Below, piece after piece: positions 36,301 through 44,867 of a stretch of 64,000 nucleotides of DNA (position 1 is the stretch's first letter; each line of letters opens with the position of its first letter). A model generated the notes under the pieces. It did no database searches, was not told where the DNA came from, and saw only the letters and a program-made list of their open reading frames with translations. Origin of the DNA: Bacteroidaceae bacterium (GTDB lineage: Bacteria; Bacteroidota; Bacteroidia; Bacteroidales; Bacteroidaceae); assembly GCA_017546785.1 (NCBI GenBank), contig JAFYRW010000048.1:62001-126000 (forward strand), read 5' to 3'. The position numbers and the translations under genes were made by a program.

Positions 36301-36696
36301 TGCATTGTCGAGCATTGAACTACGAAGAATCAACGCCATCTGAGATTTTGTCAATTCGCTAAAAGATTTTACTCCCCATCGGTTGTTGGCGTAGAATGTT
36401 TCGAACGAAGCATCGTCGGCAACAAAGAGGGTTTTACTACCGGTACGCGAGAGAATATCCTTGTATCCCAAGCTGTCAATAATACCGATGTAGTTTTTGT
36501 AAGTATGCTCGCCTTTAGACGTCTCATCCTTGAGAAAGTCGTAAATGCTAGAACCCAACCAGTCAGGCTCACCATCATCGTACTTGTATATGTCGAACAT
36601 ATCCTGGCACGACGAGAAGATGAAACTGCCGGTAAAAAGCATACACAACACTACAAATGTTGTACTGCAAATTTTACTTAAACGGTGTTTTAACAT
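33379..36696 (-). CDS. Large multi-fasciclin lipoprotein (first unit)
   Basis: This 1105-residue protein has a lipoprotein signal (IFSSC, Cys30). I see about four FAS1-like segments: about 45-250 (LGYKDILSRTGSKTLFVADD), about 285-480 (NTRLFSRMLDRFSVPVFDGS, MAAMFVPSDQYIYNFF), about 495-690 (TIMNALINKLRYDSYLLAMD, SFIVPDNDYF) and about 740-960 (TVYVPSNEAVQAAYDNGLVK). It is the first gene of the six-gene operon, behind the promoter at 36778-36808. It probably forms a long surface adhesin or ligand-capture arm with the adjacent SusCD pair. It is almost twice as long as the second fasciclin protein of the locus. Confidence 0.85.
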   Translation of the reverse strand: MLKHRLSKICSTTFVVLCMLFTGSFIFSSCQDMFDIYKYDDGEPDWLGSSIYDFLKDETSKGEHTYKNYIGIIDSLGYKDILSRTGSKTLFVADDASFETFYANNRWGVKSFSELTKSQMALILRSSMLDNAYLLDMMSSTEGNPPAEGTCLRRVTASVALDSVPYLQPERLPQHNSHWDRFRQKGVRVAIDGTRPMMVHFLNDYLVANNITDRDVQIIFNGQTRADNEAYIYQNKILASGIKYDDYSDDTLTVICKNGYVYRLDNVLLPPSNMAEELRNLPNTRLFSRMLDRFSVPVFDGSFDRSYDELNTGTNDSVFMFRYVNRSKARKLIGITKEYIVDTDNSKSEDQNFLKTLLLYDPGWNQYQDGDIAAERDMAAMFVPSDQYIYNFFKDSTGRILVDQFAPEVPITDDIYSIQPALDSIPNNIIVEFLNNLMQKSFIASVPSKFDKVQNDGYEPLGLKESDIDECIVANNGVIYILNNVFGPAKYRSVSAPPLILENMTIMNALINKLRYDSYLLAMDATYSFIVPDNDYFVYYDPVTIKHEGTDAHRAYTLHYNNKYPEASSNADAKLWARVSSFDTNTYEILNDSVKTAIEGGSSPYDNLNSFINNRAVDLLEYLIIVGNVEDGNKYYQSKGYGFIKCDVDAQSPEGITFYGGENLENGTSIKVQSGGRHVQDNGITYCTISGTEGYPSGIPTPPTHSVADKLSMKSHGQPEFEAFYNLASPVNVPSTTDESYKLGLIEIVDSLFDYMKSIGEVSAKDDVDDKIYQYSIFSADARNNITPLSENVPFFSKYHYTVYVPSNEAVQAAYDNGLVKWNDVVAEIAAGNYARATAMLKLLNKVARYHFQDNAVFVDNKPFSKVVAGKEYTRLNFETAAINSSTGRFYELEVETNTPENAQRSTLTITDQMGNVANVLNEPQDEGRTWNIMARDLALVGVSPQGANSIATSAYSVIHLIDQLLVAKEFIGYDGKFVRYTVDGLTVDSMSVSGAEAADCYIRGDENKYLVASYDEIIITTANNEREAHRVAYLLKPKADSAVAYEQEEYVLDANGEKILITDQGFRVKESDGVFVFCNEVGEVTESPTLFFSNDGSSKSIVNN

Positions 36697-36723
36697 AAAT
36701 GTGAGTTTTATAATTTATTTAAA

Positions 36724-36782
36724 TTTTGCACATTACAAATAAGCATACTGCACCTAAAATAGATACTATGCAATGTGCAAAA
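36724..36782. promoter_or_regulatory. Inverted repeat overlapping the promoter of the six-gene operon
   Basis: TTTTGCACATT (36724-36734) and AATGTGCAAAA (36772-36782) are perfect 11-bp inverted copies 37 bp apart, with inner half-sites GCATA and TATGC. The right arm covers part of the -7 element, so it cannot lie wholly in the transcript and is more likely a DNA operator than an RNA hairpin. No regulator gene is adjacent. Confidence 0.5.
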
Positions 36783-36808
36783 ATAAGGGTTTTAATCAAA
36801 TGTTCAAA
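36778..36808 (-). promoter_or_regulatory. Promoter of the fasciclin-SusC-SusD operon
   Basis: On the minus strand TATTTTTG (36778-36785) matches the -7 consensus TAnnTTTG exactly. TTTG (36805-36808) lies exactly 19 bp upstream as the -33 element. The leader to the first ATG at 36696 would be about 75 nt. Confidence 0.75.
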
Positions 36809-36865
36809 TAAATTAGGATAAATTTCACCCTCTCCCACCGTTTTTTGTCTATTATAAATAAAAGC

Positions 36866-36905
36866 GAGCGTGCGTCAATCGTTTTTCCACAATTGACGCA
36901 CGCTC
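36866..36905. terminator. Strong terminator after the CxxCH lipoprotein gene
   Basis: GAGCGTGCGTCAAT (36866-36879) pairs perfectly with ATTGACGCACGCTC (36892-36905) around a 12-nt loop. T-rich sequence follows in both directions. It lies 40 nt past the stop codon of the leftward gene at 36945-38456 and insulates the downstream SusC/SusD promoter. Confidence 0.9.
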
Positions 36906-36944
36906 TTATTTTTTTAATTCTAATTAACAGATGATTGTTAAAAT

Positions 36945-38456
36945 TCACATTCCATTTGTCGAATATTTAACATTTACAGCATCGCCTTTGGCATACTCGG
37001 CAAATTCGTGAGGAGCTATTCTTACAGGCTCAACCATAAATTCGGGGACATTGTACGACCTATCGAACATTGAGTAGAATTCGGGGCTCTTCTGCGGCAA
37101 GAGAAAAGCCTTTGAATCCATTCCATCGGGGTCTACGTGAGCAATATACAGACGGGTGTAGTTCGTATCGTCGCGACGGCTCGAGAAGAGTATCCAGCGT
37201 GAGTTGCTACTCCACGAATGGTAGCTCTCGGCATCGGGAGAATTAGCCTTATCGAGCAGGCGATAATATCCTGTCTGTAAATCAACTAAACAAAGATCGG
37301 CGTCCTTGTGCCACACGTGAAAACAGCCATACTCGCCAAGAGCCACAAGCAGATAGCGGCCATCGGGAGATATACGCGGAAAGGTTGCGCTCTTGCCCAT
37401 TCTAGATGCAGCAAAGACAGTGTCGGGAGCGCTGAATTCAAAAGTCTCGGGATTCCACGAACGGCAAAGAATGTCGTATTTTATATCGCGGTAACGCATA
37501 ATTTCCTCCTGCATCATTGTTCGTGCAGTGTCGGTTATGACAAAATGCGCCGAGCCGTAGTAAAGTTTCTTTCCGTCGGGCGACCAATAGGGAAAAACCT
37601 CAAGGTCATCGGGTGAATCAGACACATTGGTAACGACATTGGCTGCGGGGTTGTAAATAATAACGTCGCTCGCAACATCCTGAACCTCAACCTTATTGCG
37701 GTTTCTGGTGTGGAATATCTGTCCTGTCTTATTCACCGAATAGGCAACAACGTCGTACACAGGGTTAAATGCCGGATAGACGCCCGGCGAGAGTGTTGAA
37801 TCGGTAGCCATATTCAGCTTCACAATCTTGCCGTCATTGACAAAGATGGTGCCTCCATTCGTCTGACGAAGATGAAACTGCATATTGTCGGTACGATAGT
37901 TCTTATAGGCGTGACAATTGATACACTGAGCCTTATCCTCAATGGAGGATAGCATATTGTTGTATATCACCTTCTCCTCGTAGTCGGCAAGAGAGCGCTG
38001 ATTGATAGTAAGCTTTTCGTAGCCAACATATGAAGGGGGTATCAGACGATAAGAGATATATGGGTCGATAGAATCGGAAGAGACAAAATAGGAGAAAGGA
38101 GAGGTAAGCGTCCATCGGTCATTCCTACACAGGAATACCTCTACTTTTATTTCATTTCCGGTTGCTGCACGCAACAATTCTCTCCACTTTTTTATCGATG
38201 GAGCAACTATTTTTCCACCAACAAGAAGTTCCACAGCGCCCGACGACAGGCGTGTGACATACTCATCGGCATCATCGTTTATCTCAAAAGTAAGCGGAGC
38301 AATATTACAAGGGATTGTAACATTGACATAATCGGGGTAAATTTGTGGTAACGAAGCACTCTCGGACCACTTTTCGGGAGCCACAGGGCTGCAGGCTACC
38401 ACACAAAAGAGTAGTAGCGGTGCAAAAATATTCAATATTCTATTTTTCATAATCAT
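36945..38456 (-). CDS. Lipoprotein with CxxCH haem-type motif and PD40/TolB-like propeller
   Basis: This 503-residue protein has a lipobox VVAC (Cys22; an inner ATG at 38450 is an alternative start). Residues 178-182 read CINCH, the c-type haem attachment motif. The C-terminal half (about 215-470) has repeats of the PD40/TolB propeller type: AFNPVYDVVAYSVN, PYWSPDGKKLYYGSAHF, PRISPDGRYLLVALGEYG and HSWSSNSRWILFSSRRDD. It would be exported and lipid-anchored. I recall similar proteins in gut Bacteroidales but no established function. It is encoded 16 nt after the DUF6057-like membrane protein and is followed by a strong terminator. One haem motif in a propeller lipoprotein is unusual; whether haem is attached is untested. 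Confidence 0.8.
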   Translation of the reverse strand: MIMKNRILNIFAPLLLFCVVACSPVAPEKWSESASLPQIYPDYVNVTIPCNIAPLTFEINDDADEYVTRLSSGAVELLVGGKIVAPSIKKWRELLRAATGNEIKVEVFLCRNDRWTLTSPFSYFVSSDSIDPYISYRLIPPSYVGYEKLTINQRSLADYEEKVIYNNMLSSIEDKAQCINCHAYKNYRTDNMQFHLRQTNGGTIFVNDGKIVKLNMATDSTLSPGVYPAFNPVYDVVAYSVNKTGQIFHTRNRNKVEVQDVASDVIIYNPAANVVTNVSDSPDDLEVFPYWSPDGKKLYYGSAHFVITDTARTMMQEEIMRYRDIKYDILCRSWNPETFEFSAPDTVFAASRMGKSATFPRISPDGRYLLVALGEYGCFHVWHKDADLCLVDLQTGYYRLLDKANSPDAESYHSWSSNSRWILFSSRRDDTNYTRLYIAHVDPDGMDSKAFLLPQKSPEFYSMFDRSYNVPEFMVEPVRIAPHEFAEYAKGDAVNVKYSTNGM

Positions 38457-38472
38457 ACTCTTTTACAATGGG

Positions 38473-40371
38473 TTAATTACTCCTTATTCCACGAACAAAG
38501 AAATAGAAATACCAATAGGTATCGGAAAAATCTTTAAAGTGAGGTGCCATTTCCTCTTCGCTCATTCCTTTATAGCGCTGTGCTCTCTTTAAAAACTCGC
38601 TGTAACGTGTGCGTATACTATTATCGATGGGAATATTGGAAATATCGACACTCTTGTTCATTGTCGAATATATGAGAACAGCTTCTTGATAGTGTTTAGG
38701 CAGACGCTGAATCTTACGTCCGGAAAAATAACCTGCCAACGCCTCCCAGAAATGCTCTTTATCCTTGCGAACAAGAATTGCCAAAAGCACGGCCTCATTG
38801 TAGACATTGGTGGCACCGTGTAGCACACCCATAGTCAGAGATTTTATAAGATAGACCTCTACATAAGAATCATCAACCTCGAGCCTGTCGGGGTAACAGC
38901 ACATTTGTATAGGCAGTACATACTCGGGAGAGCGCAAGGTAAGTTCAGGATTATCGAGAAATTTTTCCTGCTTCTCGGCCCACCCACTATGGAAAAGGGT
39001 CTTTTTGAGAATACCTATATAGCGTCGGGCAAGAGTATATTCACGCTGAGCAATCAAAGAGCGGACAGCGTGCTTGAGATGCTCCACACGCCAACCATAC
39101 TCCACAGAATTCTCGATACACCAACGGTAGCAGAAATTCAACTTTCCATAATTGAAATAGGACATCATTGAGCAAGTCTGTGTTAGGTGTACATTAAATG
39201 GAGCGTCAATATCGGCACTGCCATCGGGGTATGAGAACATTTCGCTACCAGCTGTTCCAAGATTCAGCAATGCTATATTCTTGTTAAGCACAATCGTTCG
39301 TGTAGGAACATCGGCATCCTTTGCATAATTAGCAACATCACGCCAACGACACTCCCACATTGCATTATTCTGTTTGTTCTCTATTCTAAAATTGTTATCC
39401 TTATACCAATAGAACCATACAAAAGCAACCGAAAGCAATGCTACCACAAGCATCGTAATTGTCTTGCGCAGACTCTTGCCTTCGCCATTCAGACGAGTGC
39501 ATAGTGCCGAATAGAGCAACAACGACACAAAGAGCAGCATATAGGGCAGCCAATAAGTTAAGATAGTGCTTGTAAATTCTCGTCTCGGGTCCCAAGAGTA
39601 GCCAGGAAGGCCGGCTGTGTACATAAACTCAATGATAACAGATTGGTACACATAATACCACGCACAGGGGACCGCCACCGACAATATTACAGTAAGTACA
39701 GCAGGGACTATTCCCTTGAAAATAAGCAGCTTGTTATTGCCCGCCTTAACAGCATCGGCAATTCCTATGACACTCATACAGAGTGCAGCAAAGAGTGCAT
39801 ACACACCAAACAATGGGTAACCGAATATTGCAAGAAGCAATATTACAGGCAACGATAATTTCCACGACAGCTTACGGTAACACTCTATTGCTGATAGAGA
39901 GAAGAGCGTTCCCAACAGCGGCACAAAATACCAACCGGGGAATTTAATGTAGAATATCCAATAGCCGAATTGCACGTTCAACGCAAGCAACAACACCGAA
40001 GGCAGCAACGCCCACAAAGAGTTACTGTCGGAAATATCAAATACCCTTTTTACTGTTTTATATAGCGCAAAAAGCAGAGCCACAAAGACTGTTGCACCGG
40101 CTACAGGGATTGCCAAGAATTGTGTAAAGAAAGCACCTACATAGGATAACAAACCGGCAGGCACAGACATCATCTCTTTGAAGAAGAGCGTATCGTAGAG
40201 AAAGAGAGACTGCGCGTCGATGCGTTCCAACAGCGCCGACTCATAAAAAGCCAGCATCGCCCACACGACAACAAAAAATGCCGCAACGAAATATTTTTGC
40301 CACTGTGACAAAAAATTCGCATTGGAAGATTCGCCCACAGCAAACGCTTGTGTTTTATCGTTTTTATTCAT
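38473..40371 (-). CDS. Polytopic membrane protein, DUF6057-like
   Basis: This 632-residue protein has a hydrophobic N-terminal part (about residues 25-320) with about nine to ten membrane segments. A helical soluble C-terminal part (about 330-632) follows, with features such as NYAKDADVPTRTIVLNKN and ALLNLGTAGSEMFSYPDGS. I match it from memory to the DUF6057 family of Bacteroidales; no enzymatic motif is visible. It is the first gene of a two-gene unit with the CxxCH lipoprotein. The shared operon suggests a joint role at the envelope, unknown at present. Confidence 0.78.
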   Translation of the reverse strand: MNKNDKTQAFAVGESSNANFLSQWQKYFVAAFFVVVWAMLAFYESALLERIDAQSLFLYDTLFFKEMMSVPAGLLSYVGAFFTQFLAIPVAGATVFVALLFALYKTVKRVFDISDSNSLWALLPSVLLLALNVQFGYWIFYIKFPGWYFVPLLGTLFSLSAIECYRKLSWKLSLPVILLLAIFGYPLFGVYALFAALCMSVIGIADAVKAGNNKLLIFKGIVPAVLTVILSVAVPCAWYYVYQSVIIEFMYTAGLPGYSWDPRREFTSTILTYWLPYMLLFVSLLLYSALCTRLNGEGKSLRKTITMLVVALLSVAFVWFYWYKDNNFRIENKQNNAMWECRWRDVANYAKDADVPTRTIVLNKNIALLNLGTAGSEMFSYPDGSADIDAPFNVHLTQTCSMMSYFNYGKLNFCYRWCIENSVEYGWRVEHLKHAVRSLIAQREYTLARRYIGILKKTLFHSGWAEKQEKFLDNPELTLRSPEYVLPIQMCCYPDRLEVDDSYVEVYLIKSLTMGVLHGATNVYNEAVLLAILVRKDKEHFWEALAGYFSGRKIQRLPKHYQEAVLIYSTMNKSVDISNIPIDNSIRTRYSEFLKRAQRYKGMSEEEMAPHFKDFSDTYWYFYFFVRGIRSN

Positions 40372-40389
40372 AGTACGATAGATTATTCT

Positions 40390-40452
40390 GGGGCACGAGC
40401 CCCTATATTCCTAAAACAAAAGGATACTCTTAAAAAAAATTAAAGAGTACCT
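40390..40452 (-). terminator. Two hairpins after aroC
   Basis: On the minus strand AGGTACTCTT pairs with AAGAGTATCCT (one bulge) around a T-rich loop, overlapping the aroC stop codon and followed by TTTTGTTTT. Further on, GGGGC-ACGA-GCCCC forms a short perfect stem (40390-40403). Together they probably separate aroC from the DUF6057-like unit. Confidence 0.55.
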
Positions 40453-41516
40453 GTAGATTGCGACAACAAATAAAAGTCGAGCAACGTAAGAGCTGTCATA
40501 GCCTCAACAACCGGGACAGCGCGGGGAACCACGCAGGGGTCGTGTCGGCCTCGTGCAGCAACTGTAACCTCTTCGCCGGTTTTGTTCACGGTGGACTGTT
40601 CCATAAGCACTGTTGCCACAGGCTTAAAGGCCACCCTGAAGTAAATATCCTGTCCGTTGGATATTCCTCCCTGAATGCCGCCACTATTGTTGGTGCGTGT
40701 AGTAATGCCACCCTCGCCCTTTATAAAAATATCATTCTGCTGAGAGCCGCGTCCTACCACCGAAGCAAAGCCATTGCCATACTCAAAGCCTTTAGCGGCA
40801 TTTATCGACAGCATTGCCTGCGCCAATCGTGCCGACAGTTTGTCGTACAGAGGCTCGCCCAATCCAATGGGAACACCCTTTGCCACGCACGATACTATAC
40901 CGCCAACGGTGTCTCCAGAGCGTTTGACGTCGAGAATAAGCTGCTCCATTGCTGCCGCAGCCACAGGGTCAGGGCATCGCACCACATTGCTCTCCACCAA
41001 ATTAAGGTTGTGTGCCGAATAGTTGTTTTCTATTGCAATGTCACCTACCTGAGAGGTATATGCCTGAACAGTTATTCCCAACTGACGCAAAGCCAATTTG
41101 GCAAGCGCTCCGGCACAGACACGTACGGCTGTCTCGCGCGCCGACGAACGGCCACCGCCGCGATAATCGCGTATGCCATATTTTTGTTCGTACACATAGT
41201 CAGCGTGCGACGGACGGAACACCTCACTCAGATTACCATAGTCGGCACTACGGTTGTTTGTATTGCGTATAATAAAAGCAATAGGGGTGCCGGTTGAGCG
41301 TCCTTCGAATATTCCCGAGAGGAACTCTACCTCATCGGACTCGTTACGCGACGTTGTAACAGCGCTCTGTCCCGGACGGCGACGCTGCATTTCACTGCGC
41401 ACATAAGCCTCATCAATCTCAATGCCCGAAGGATAGCCATCGAGCACTCCACCAATGGCTACACCGTGAGACTCTCCAAAAGTTGTAAGACGTAAAATTC
41501 TACCGAAGCTGTTCAT
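40440..41516 (-). CDS. aroC: Chorismate synthase
   Basis: This 358-residue protein has the family signatures [54 protein letters not shown] and a C-terminal [13 protein letters not shown]. It makes chorismate from EPSP using reduced FMN, the last shared step of aromatic amino-acid synthesis. The length is normal. It is the last gene of the etf operon, 25 nt after the SlyD-like gene. The link to electron-transfer genes may reflect co-transcription only. Confidence 0.97.
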   Translation of the reverse strand: MNSFGRILRLTTFGESHGVAIGGVLDGYPSGIEIDEAYVRSEMQRRRPGQSAVTTSRNESDEVEFLSGIFEGRSTGTPIAFIIRNTNNRSADYGNLSEVFRPSHADYVYEQKYGIRDYRGGGRSSARETAVRVCAGALAKLALRQLGITVQAYTSQVGDIAIENNYSAHNLNLVESNVVRCPDPVAAAAMEQLILDVKRSGDTVGGIVSCVAKGVPIGLGEPLYDKLSARLAQAMLSINAAKGFEYGNGFASVVGRGSQQNDIFIKGEGGITTRTNNSGGIQGGISNGQDIYFRVAFKPVATVLMEQSTVNKTGEEVTVAARGRHDPCVVPRAVPVVEAMTALTLLDFYLLSQSTGTL

Positions 41517-41541
41517 ACCCTACTACTCTGAATTTAAAGTA

Positions 41542-42117
41542 TCAATGACAATCGCAACCGCCGTTGCAACCATCGCTGCAACCGCCACTGCAACCACCGC
41601 AACCGCCACAGCCGCTCGACGCTGCACGCAAAGAATCGTAGAATTTCTTTAATTCAGACTCTTTGGCGGGACGAGACTCAACGATTGAGCCTATGAACTG
41701 AAGGTCGCAGCCTGCAAGAGGATGGTTAAAGTCCATTGTAACCTTAAAAGGAGTAACCTCCTTAACTGTACCGAGGATAGGTGAACCGTCGGCGCGCATC
41801 ATCTCAACCACATTACCCTCGAAAATGTGTGCAGAGTCAAACTTACCGTCAATGGTAAATACGTCACGGTTAAAATCCTGAACGTGGTCGGGGTCATACT
41901 CTCCGTAAGCCTCGGCAAAGGGGATGACAAAGTCAAACTCGTCACCTTTCTTAAGGTCCTTGAGATTATCCTCGAATGCATCGAGAGTGTATCCTACACC
42001 GGTAAGAAAAGAAAAAGGCTGTTCGCGGGTTGTCTTTTCAACTTCCTCACACTCTCCGTTCTTATGAGACAAAAGAGTATATGCAACGCGCATATATTTG
42101 TTCTGCTGATTCTCCAT
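41542..42117 (-). CDS. SlyD-like FKBP isomerase with Cys/Gly-rich metal-binding tail
   Basis: This 191-residue protein has an FKBP domain interrupted by an IF chaperone domain, as in SlyD (MRVAYTLLSHKNGECEEVEK, LKKGDEFDFVIPFAEAYGEY, VTMDFNHPLAGCDLQF). It ends in a tail from about residue 168 of repeated CGG/GGC units with seven cysteines and a final His. SlyD tails bind nickel and other metals, usually with His and Cys; here Cys dominates. It lies 5 nt after the acyl-CoA dehydrogenase gene. A role in metal supply or in folding of operon products is plausible but not shown. Confidence 0.93.
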   Translation of the reverse strand: MENQQNKYMRVAYTLLSHKNGECEEVEKTTREQPFSFLTGVGYTLDAFEDNLKDLKKGDEFDFVIPFAEAYGEYDPDHVQDFNRDVFTIDGKFDSAHIFEGNVVEMMRADGSPILGTVKEVTPFKVTMDFNHPLAGCDLQFIGSIVESRPAKESELKKFYDSLRAASSGCGGCGGCSGGCSDGCNGGCDCH

Positions 42118-42122
42118 AATTG

Positions 42123-43829
42123 CTATTTTTGTTTAAAATAATTTATCAATTCCGGTACAAAGTTACAAATATATGTCGAATGTCCAGCTACAATTGCCTC
42201 GGATATTGCAATAAAACGATTGAGTGATGGCAAGAAAAGTTCCTCATTGGCTGCAGCGTCCAGCAACAGAAGCGACGACATTATGCTGTAGGATGCCATT
42301 TCATATATGCGACGGGCAAGAAAATCAATAATTTCCTGATCGCCGAAAGATTGCACACGCTCCAATGCCTCGTTGTATTTATCGCACATATTCTGTACAC
42401 GAACGCGCAGAGGCTGCAACGACTCGGGCACATTTTCCGACAGATACTCATTGAGCAGCTGCGAATAGAAGCCTCCGGTAGCGTAACGGATAGCCGCAAC
42501 CACCTGTAGTTGTGTCGTTCCCTCGTAGATTGATGTTATTCTAGCATCGCGATAGAGTCGCTCACAAAGATAGTCGCGCATATAGCCCGAGCCACCGTGA
42601 ACCTGCACGGCATCATAGGCATTCTGATTGGCAATCTCGCTGGCAATACCCTTGACGATAGGAGTGAGGGCATCGGCCTTCTTTGCAAAGATTTTAGACT
42701 CCTGACGCTCCTCGGGAGTCAATGAACGCTCACGAGCTATATCATTGAATATGTTTGTCATATCGACATTGCGGGCAGTCTCGTAGAGGAGGCTGCGGGC
42801 AGCGTCGAGACGCGCCTTCATTGTTCCTACAATGTCGTATACTGCAGGGAAATTTATAATCTCTTTTCCGAATTGCTTGCGGCTGCGAGCATACTCCAAT
42901 GCCTCGTTGTATGTAGCCTGCGCAAGGCCTACACTTTGTGTAGCAATACCCAATCGCGCACCGTTCATAAGCGACATTACATATTTTATGAGTCCCATAC
43001 GACGGCTGCCGCAAAGTTCGGCACGCGCTCTGTTGAAGACAATCTCACAGGTAGGCGAACCGTGAATACCCATCTTATTCTCGAGGCGGCGAGTGTGAAC
43101 GCCTCCGCACTCCTTTTCGACGATAAAGAGCGATAGTCCGCGACCATCGACACTACCCTCCTCGCTTCGTGCGAGCACAAGATGAATATCGCTGTCGCCA
43201 TTGGTTATAAAGCGCTTTACGCCATCGAGATACCAGCAGCCATCCTCCTCGCTGTATGTAGCCTTGAGGCGCACACTCTGAAGGTCGCTACCGGCGTCAG
43301 GTTCTGTAAGGTCCATAGACATTGTCGCTCCCGCACAGACACGCGGCAGATAACGCTCGCGCTGTTTGTCGCTTCCGAAGCAATTTATTGTCTCAGCGCA
43401 ATCCTGTAACGCCCAAAGGTTACCAAAGGCTGCATCGGCACGCGAGACAACATCCTCGATAAGCGTAAATACTGTCATCGGGAAATTGAGTCCTCCGTAA
43501 CAGCGAGGAAGCGACACTCCCATAAGACCAGCCTTGCGGAAAAGGTCGAGATTATGCTCTGTAGCAGGGGCATATTTCACTCTGCCATTCTCGACAGAAG
43601 GTCCCTCCTCCTCGACAGCCATTGCATTGGGGGCAATATATTCGGCACACAGTTCTCCTACAAGCTCGAGCACCTGTTCGTAACCCTCTACCGCCTCGGC
43701 AAAATCGGCCGGCGCATAATTGTATTTATCGGCCTGCGAGTAACCCTGCTCCTTAGCCTCCACGATGCGTTTCAATAGTGGGTGGCCAAGATAGTGTCTC
43801 AATATTTCATTATCGCTGTAGTAGTTCAT
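42123..43829 (-). CDS. Acyl-CoA dehydrogenase
   Basis: This 568-residue protein has acyl-CoA dehydrogenase features: MDLTEPDAGSDLQSVRLKA, FITNGDSDIHLVLARSEEG, NYNEALEYARSRKQFGKEI-like helices, and ITSIYEGTTQLQV containing the catalytic Glu position. A C-terminal extension of about 130 residues makes it longer than the typical 380-residue enzyme, as in some larger family members. It oxidises an acyl-CoA and passes electrons to ETF, whose genes are directly upstream (4-nt overlap with etfA). Substrate length cannot be read from sequence. Confidence 0.94.
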   Translation of the reverse strand: MNYYSDNEILRHYLGHPLLKRIVEAKEQGYSQADKYNYAPADFAEAVEGYEQVLELVGELCAEYIAPNAMAVEEEGPSVENGRVKYAPATEHNLDLFRKAGLMGVSLPRCYGGLNFPMTVFTLIEDVVSRADAAFGNLWALQDCAETINCFGSDKQRERYLPRVCAGATMSMDLTEPDAGSDLQSVRLKATYSEEDGCWYLDGVKRFITNGDSDIHLVLARSEEGSVDGRGLSLFIVEKECGGVHTRRLENKMGIHGSPTCEIVFNRARAELCGSRRMGLIKYVMSLMNGARLGIATQSVGLAQATYNEALEYARSRKQFGKEIINFPAVYDIVGTMKARLDAARSLLYETARNVDMTNIFNDIARERSLTPEERQESKIFAKKADALTPIVKGIASEIANQNAYDAVQVHGGSGYMRDYLCERLYRDARITSIYEGTTQLQVVAAIRYATGGFYSQLLNEYLSENVPESLQPLRVRVQNMCDKYNEALERVQSFGDQEIIDFLARRIYEMASYSIMSSLLLLDAAANEELFLPSLNRFIAISEAIVAGHSTYICNFVPELINYFKQK

Positions 43830-44845
43830 ATTTTCTGCTGATAAAAGGTTATTAGTTTAGGCAATACCTCCTCGACTCTGCCGGTAATCACATAATCGGC
43901 AATAGCATTTATAGGAGCGTCGGGGTCGGTATTTACCGATATTATTATACCACTCTGCTGCATTCCTGCAATGTGCTGTACCTGTCCCGAGATTCCGCAA
44001 GCAATGTATACTTTGGGGCGTACGGTAAGGCCTGTCTGACCTATCTGACGGTCGTGAGTGGTGAATCCAGCATCGATTGCTGCGCGTGTGGCACCAACCT
44101 CAGCGTGCAATAGGTGGGCCAGCGTAAAGAGCTTGTCGAAATTCTCCTTGCTACCTACGCCGTAGCCTCCGGCAACAACGATAGAGGCATCCTTAAGATG
44201 GTTCTTCTGCTCCTGCACGTGGCGTTCGAGTATCTGAACGACAAAGTCGCTATCCGACACATAGTCGGCGAGATTGTGATTGACAACGTTTCCTACATAA
44301 TCATCGGGGCGGACCTTGCACAAAGGCATTACACCCTCGCGCACCGTCGCCATCTGCGGACGATTATAGGGATTGACAATTGTAGCCACAATATTTCCAC
44401 CAAAGGCGGGACGCACCGAATAGAGAAGATTCTCTATTTTCTCTCCGCTCTTCTTATCCTCGTAGTCTCCAAGCTCAAGGGCTGTACAGTCGGCTGTAAG
44501 ACCGCTCTTGAGTGTCGAAGATACACGAGGGGCAAGGTCACGACCTATAACAGTCGCTCCCATAAGGAATATTTGCGGTTGCTCCTCATCGACAAGTTTG
44601 CATATAGCCGACGTATGGGGAAGAGTAGTATAATATTCCAGACGAGAATCCTCGAAAAGATGCAGTGTATCTACTCCGTAGGGAAATACCTGCGAAGCAA
44701 TTGCCGAGAGGTCACTGCCCAAAACAACAGCCTCGAGTTGTACTCCGAGAGTGTCGGCCAACGAACGGCCTTTGCTCAGCAATTCGAGACTTACTCCGGC
44801 AACGTTATTGCCATTTAATTCGCAATATACCAATATATTATTCAT
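43826..44845 (-). CDS. etfA: Electron transfer flavoprotein alpha subunit
   Basis: This 339-residue protein has the ETF alpha C-terminal FAD-binding signature (KVYIACGISGQVQHIAGMQ followed by INTDPDAPI-type residues) and VAGGYGVGSKENF. With EtfB it carries electrons between the acyl-CoA dehydrogenase and other partners. It lies 22 nt after etfB and its stop overlaps the dehydrogenase start by 4 nt. Confidence 0.96.
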   Translation of the reverse strand: MNNILVYCELNGNNVAGVSLELLSKGRSLADTLGVQLEAVVLGSDLSAIASQVFPYGVDTLHLFEDSRLEYYTTLPHTSAICKLVDEEQPQIFLMGATVIGRDLAPRVSSTLKSGLTADCTALELGDYEDKKSGEKIENLLYSVRPAFGGNIVATIVNPYNRPQMATVREGVMPLCKVRPDDYVGNVVNHNLADYVSDSDFVVQILERHVQEQKNHLKDASIVVAGGYGVGSKENFDKLFTLAHLLHAEVGATRAAIDAGFTTHDRQIGQTGLTVRPKVYIACGISGQVQHIAGMQQSGIIISVNTDPDAPINAIADYVITGRVEEVLPKLITFYQQKI

Positions 44846-44867
44846 AGTCTTTTCTTTTGCTGATACT

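Noticed and set aside
40458..41297. Long open frame opposite aroC on the plus strand
   Set aside because: aroC on the minus strand has all family motifs; the opposite frame has no recognisable domain and arises from codon composition.
41560..41625. Repetitive DNA that resembles a short repeat array
   Set aside because: It encodes the Cys/Gly-rich tail of the SlyD-like protein; there are no spacers or CRISPR features.
44114..44818. Long open frame opposite etfA
   Set aside because: It is antisense to a clearly conserved gene within a packed operon.
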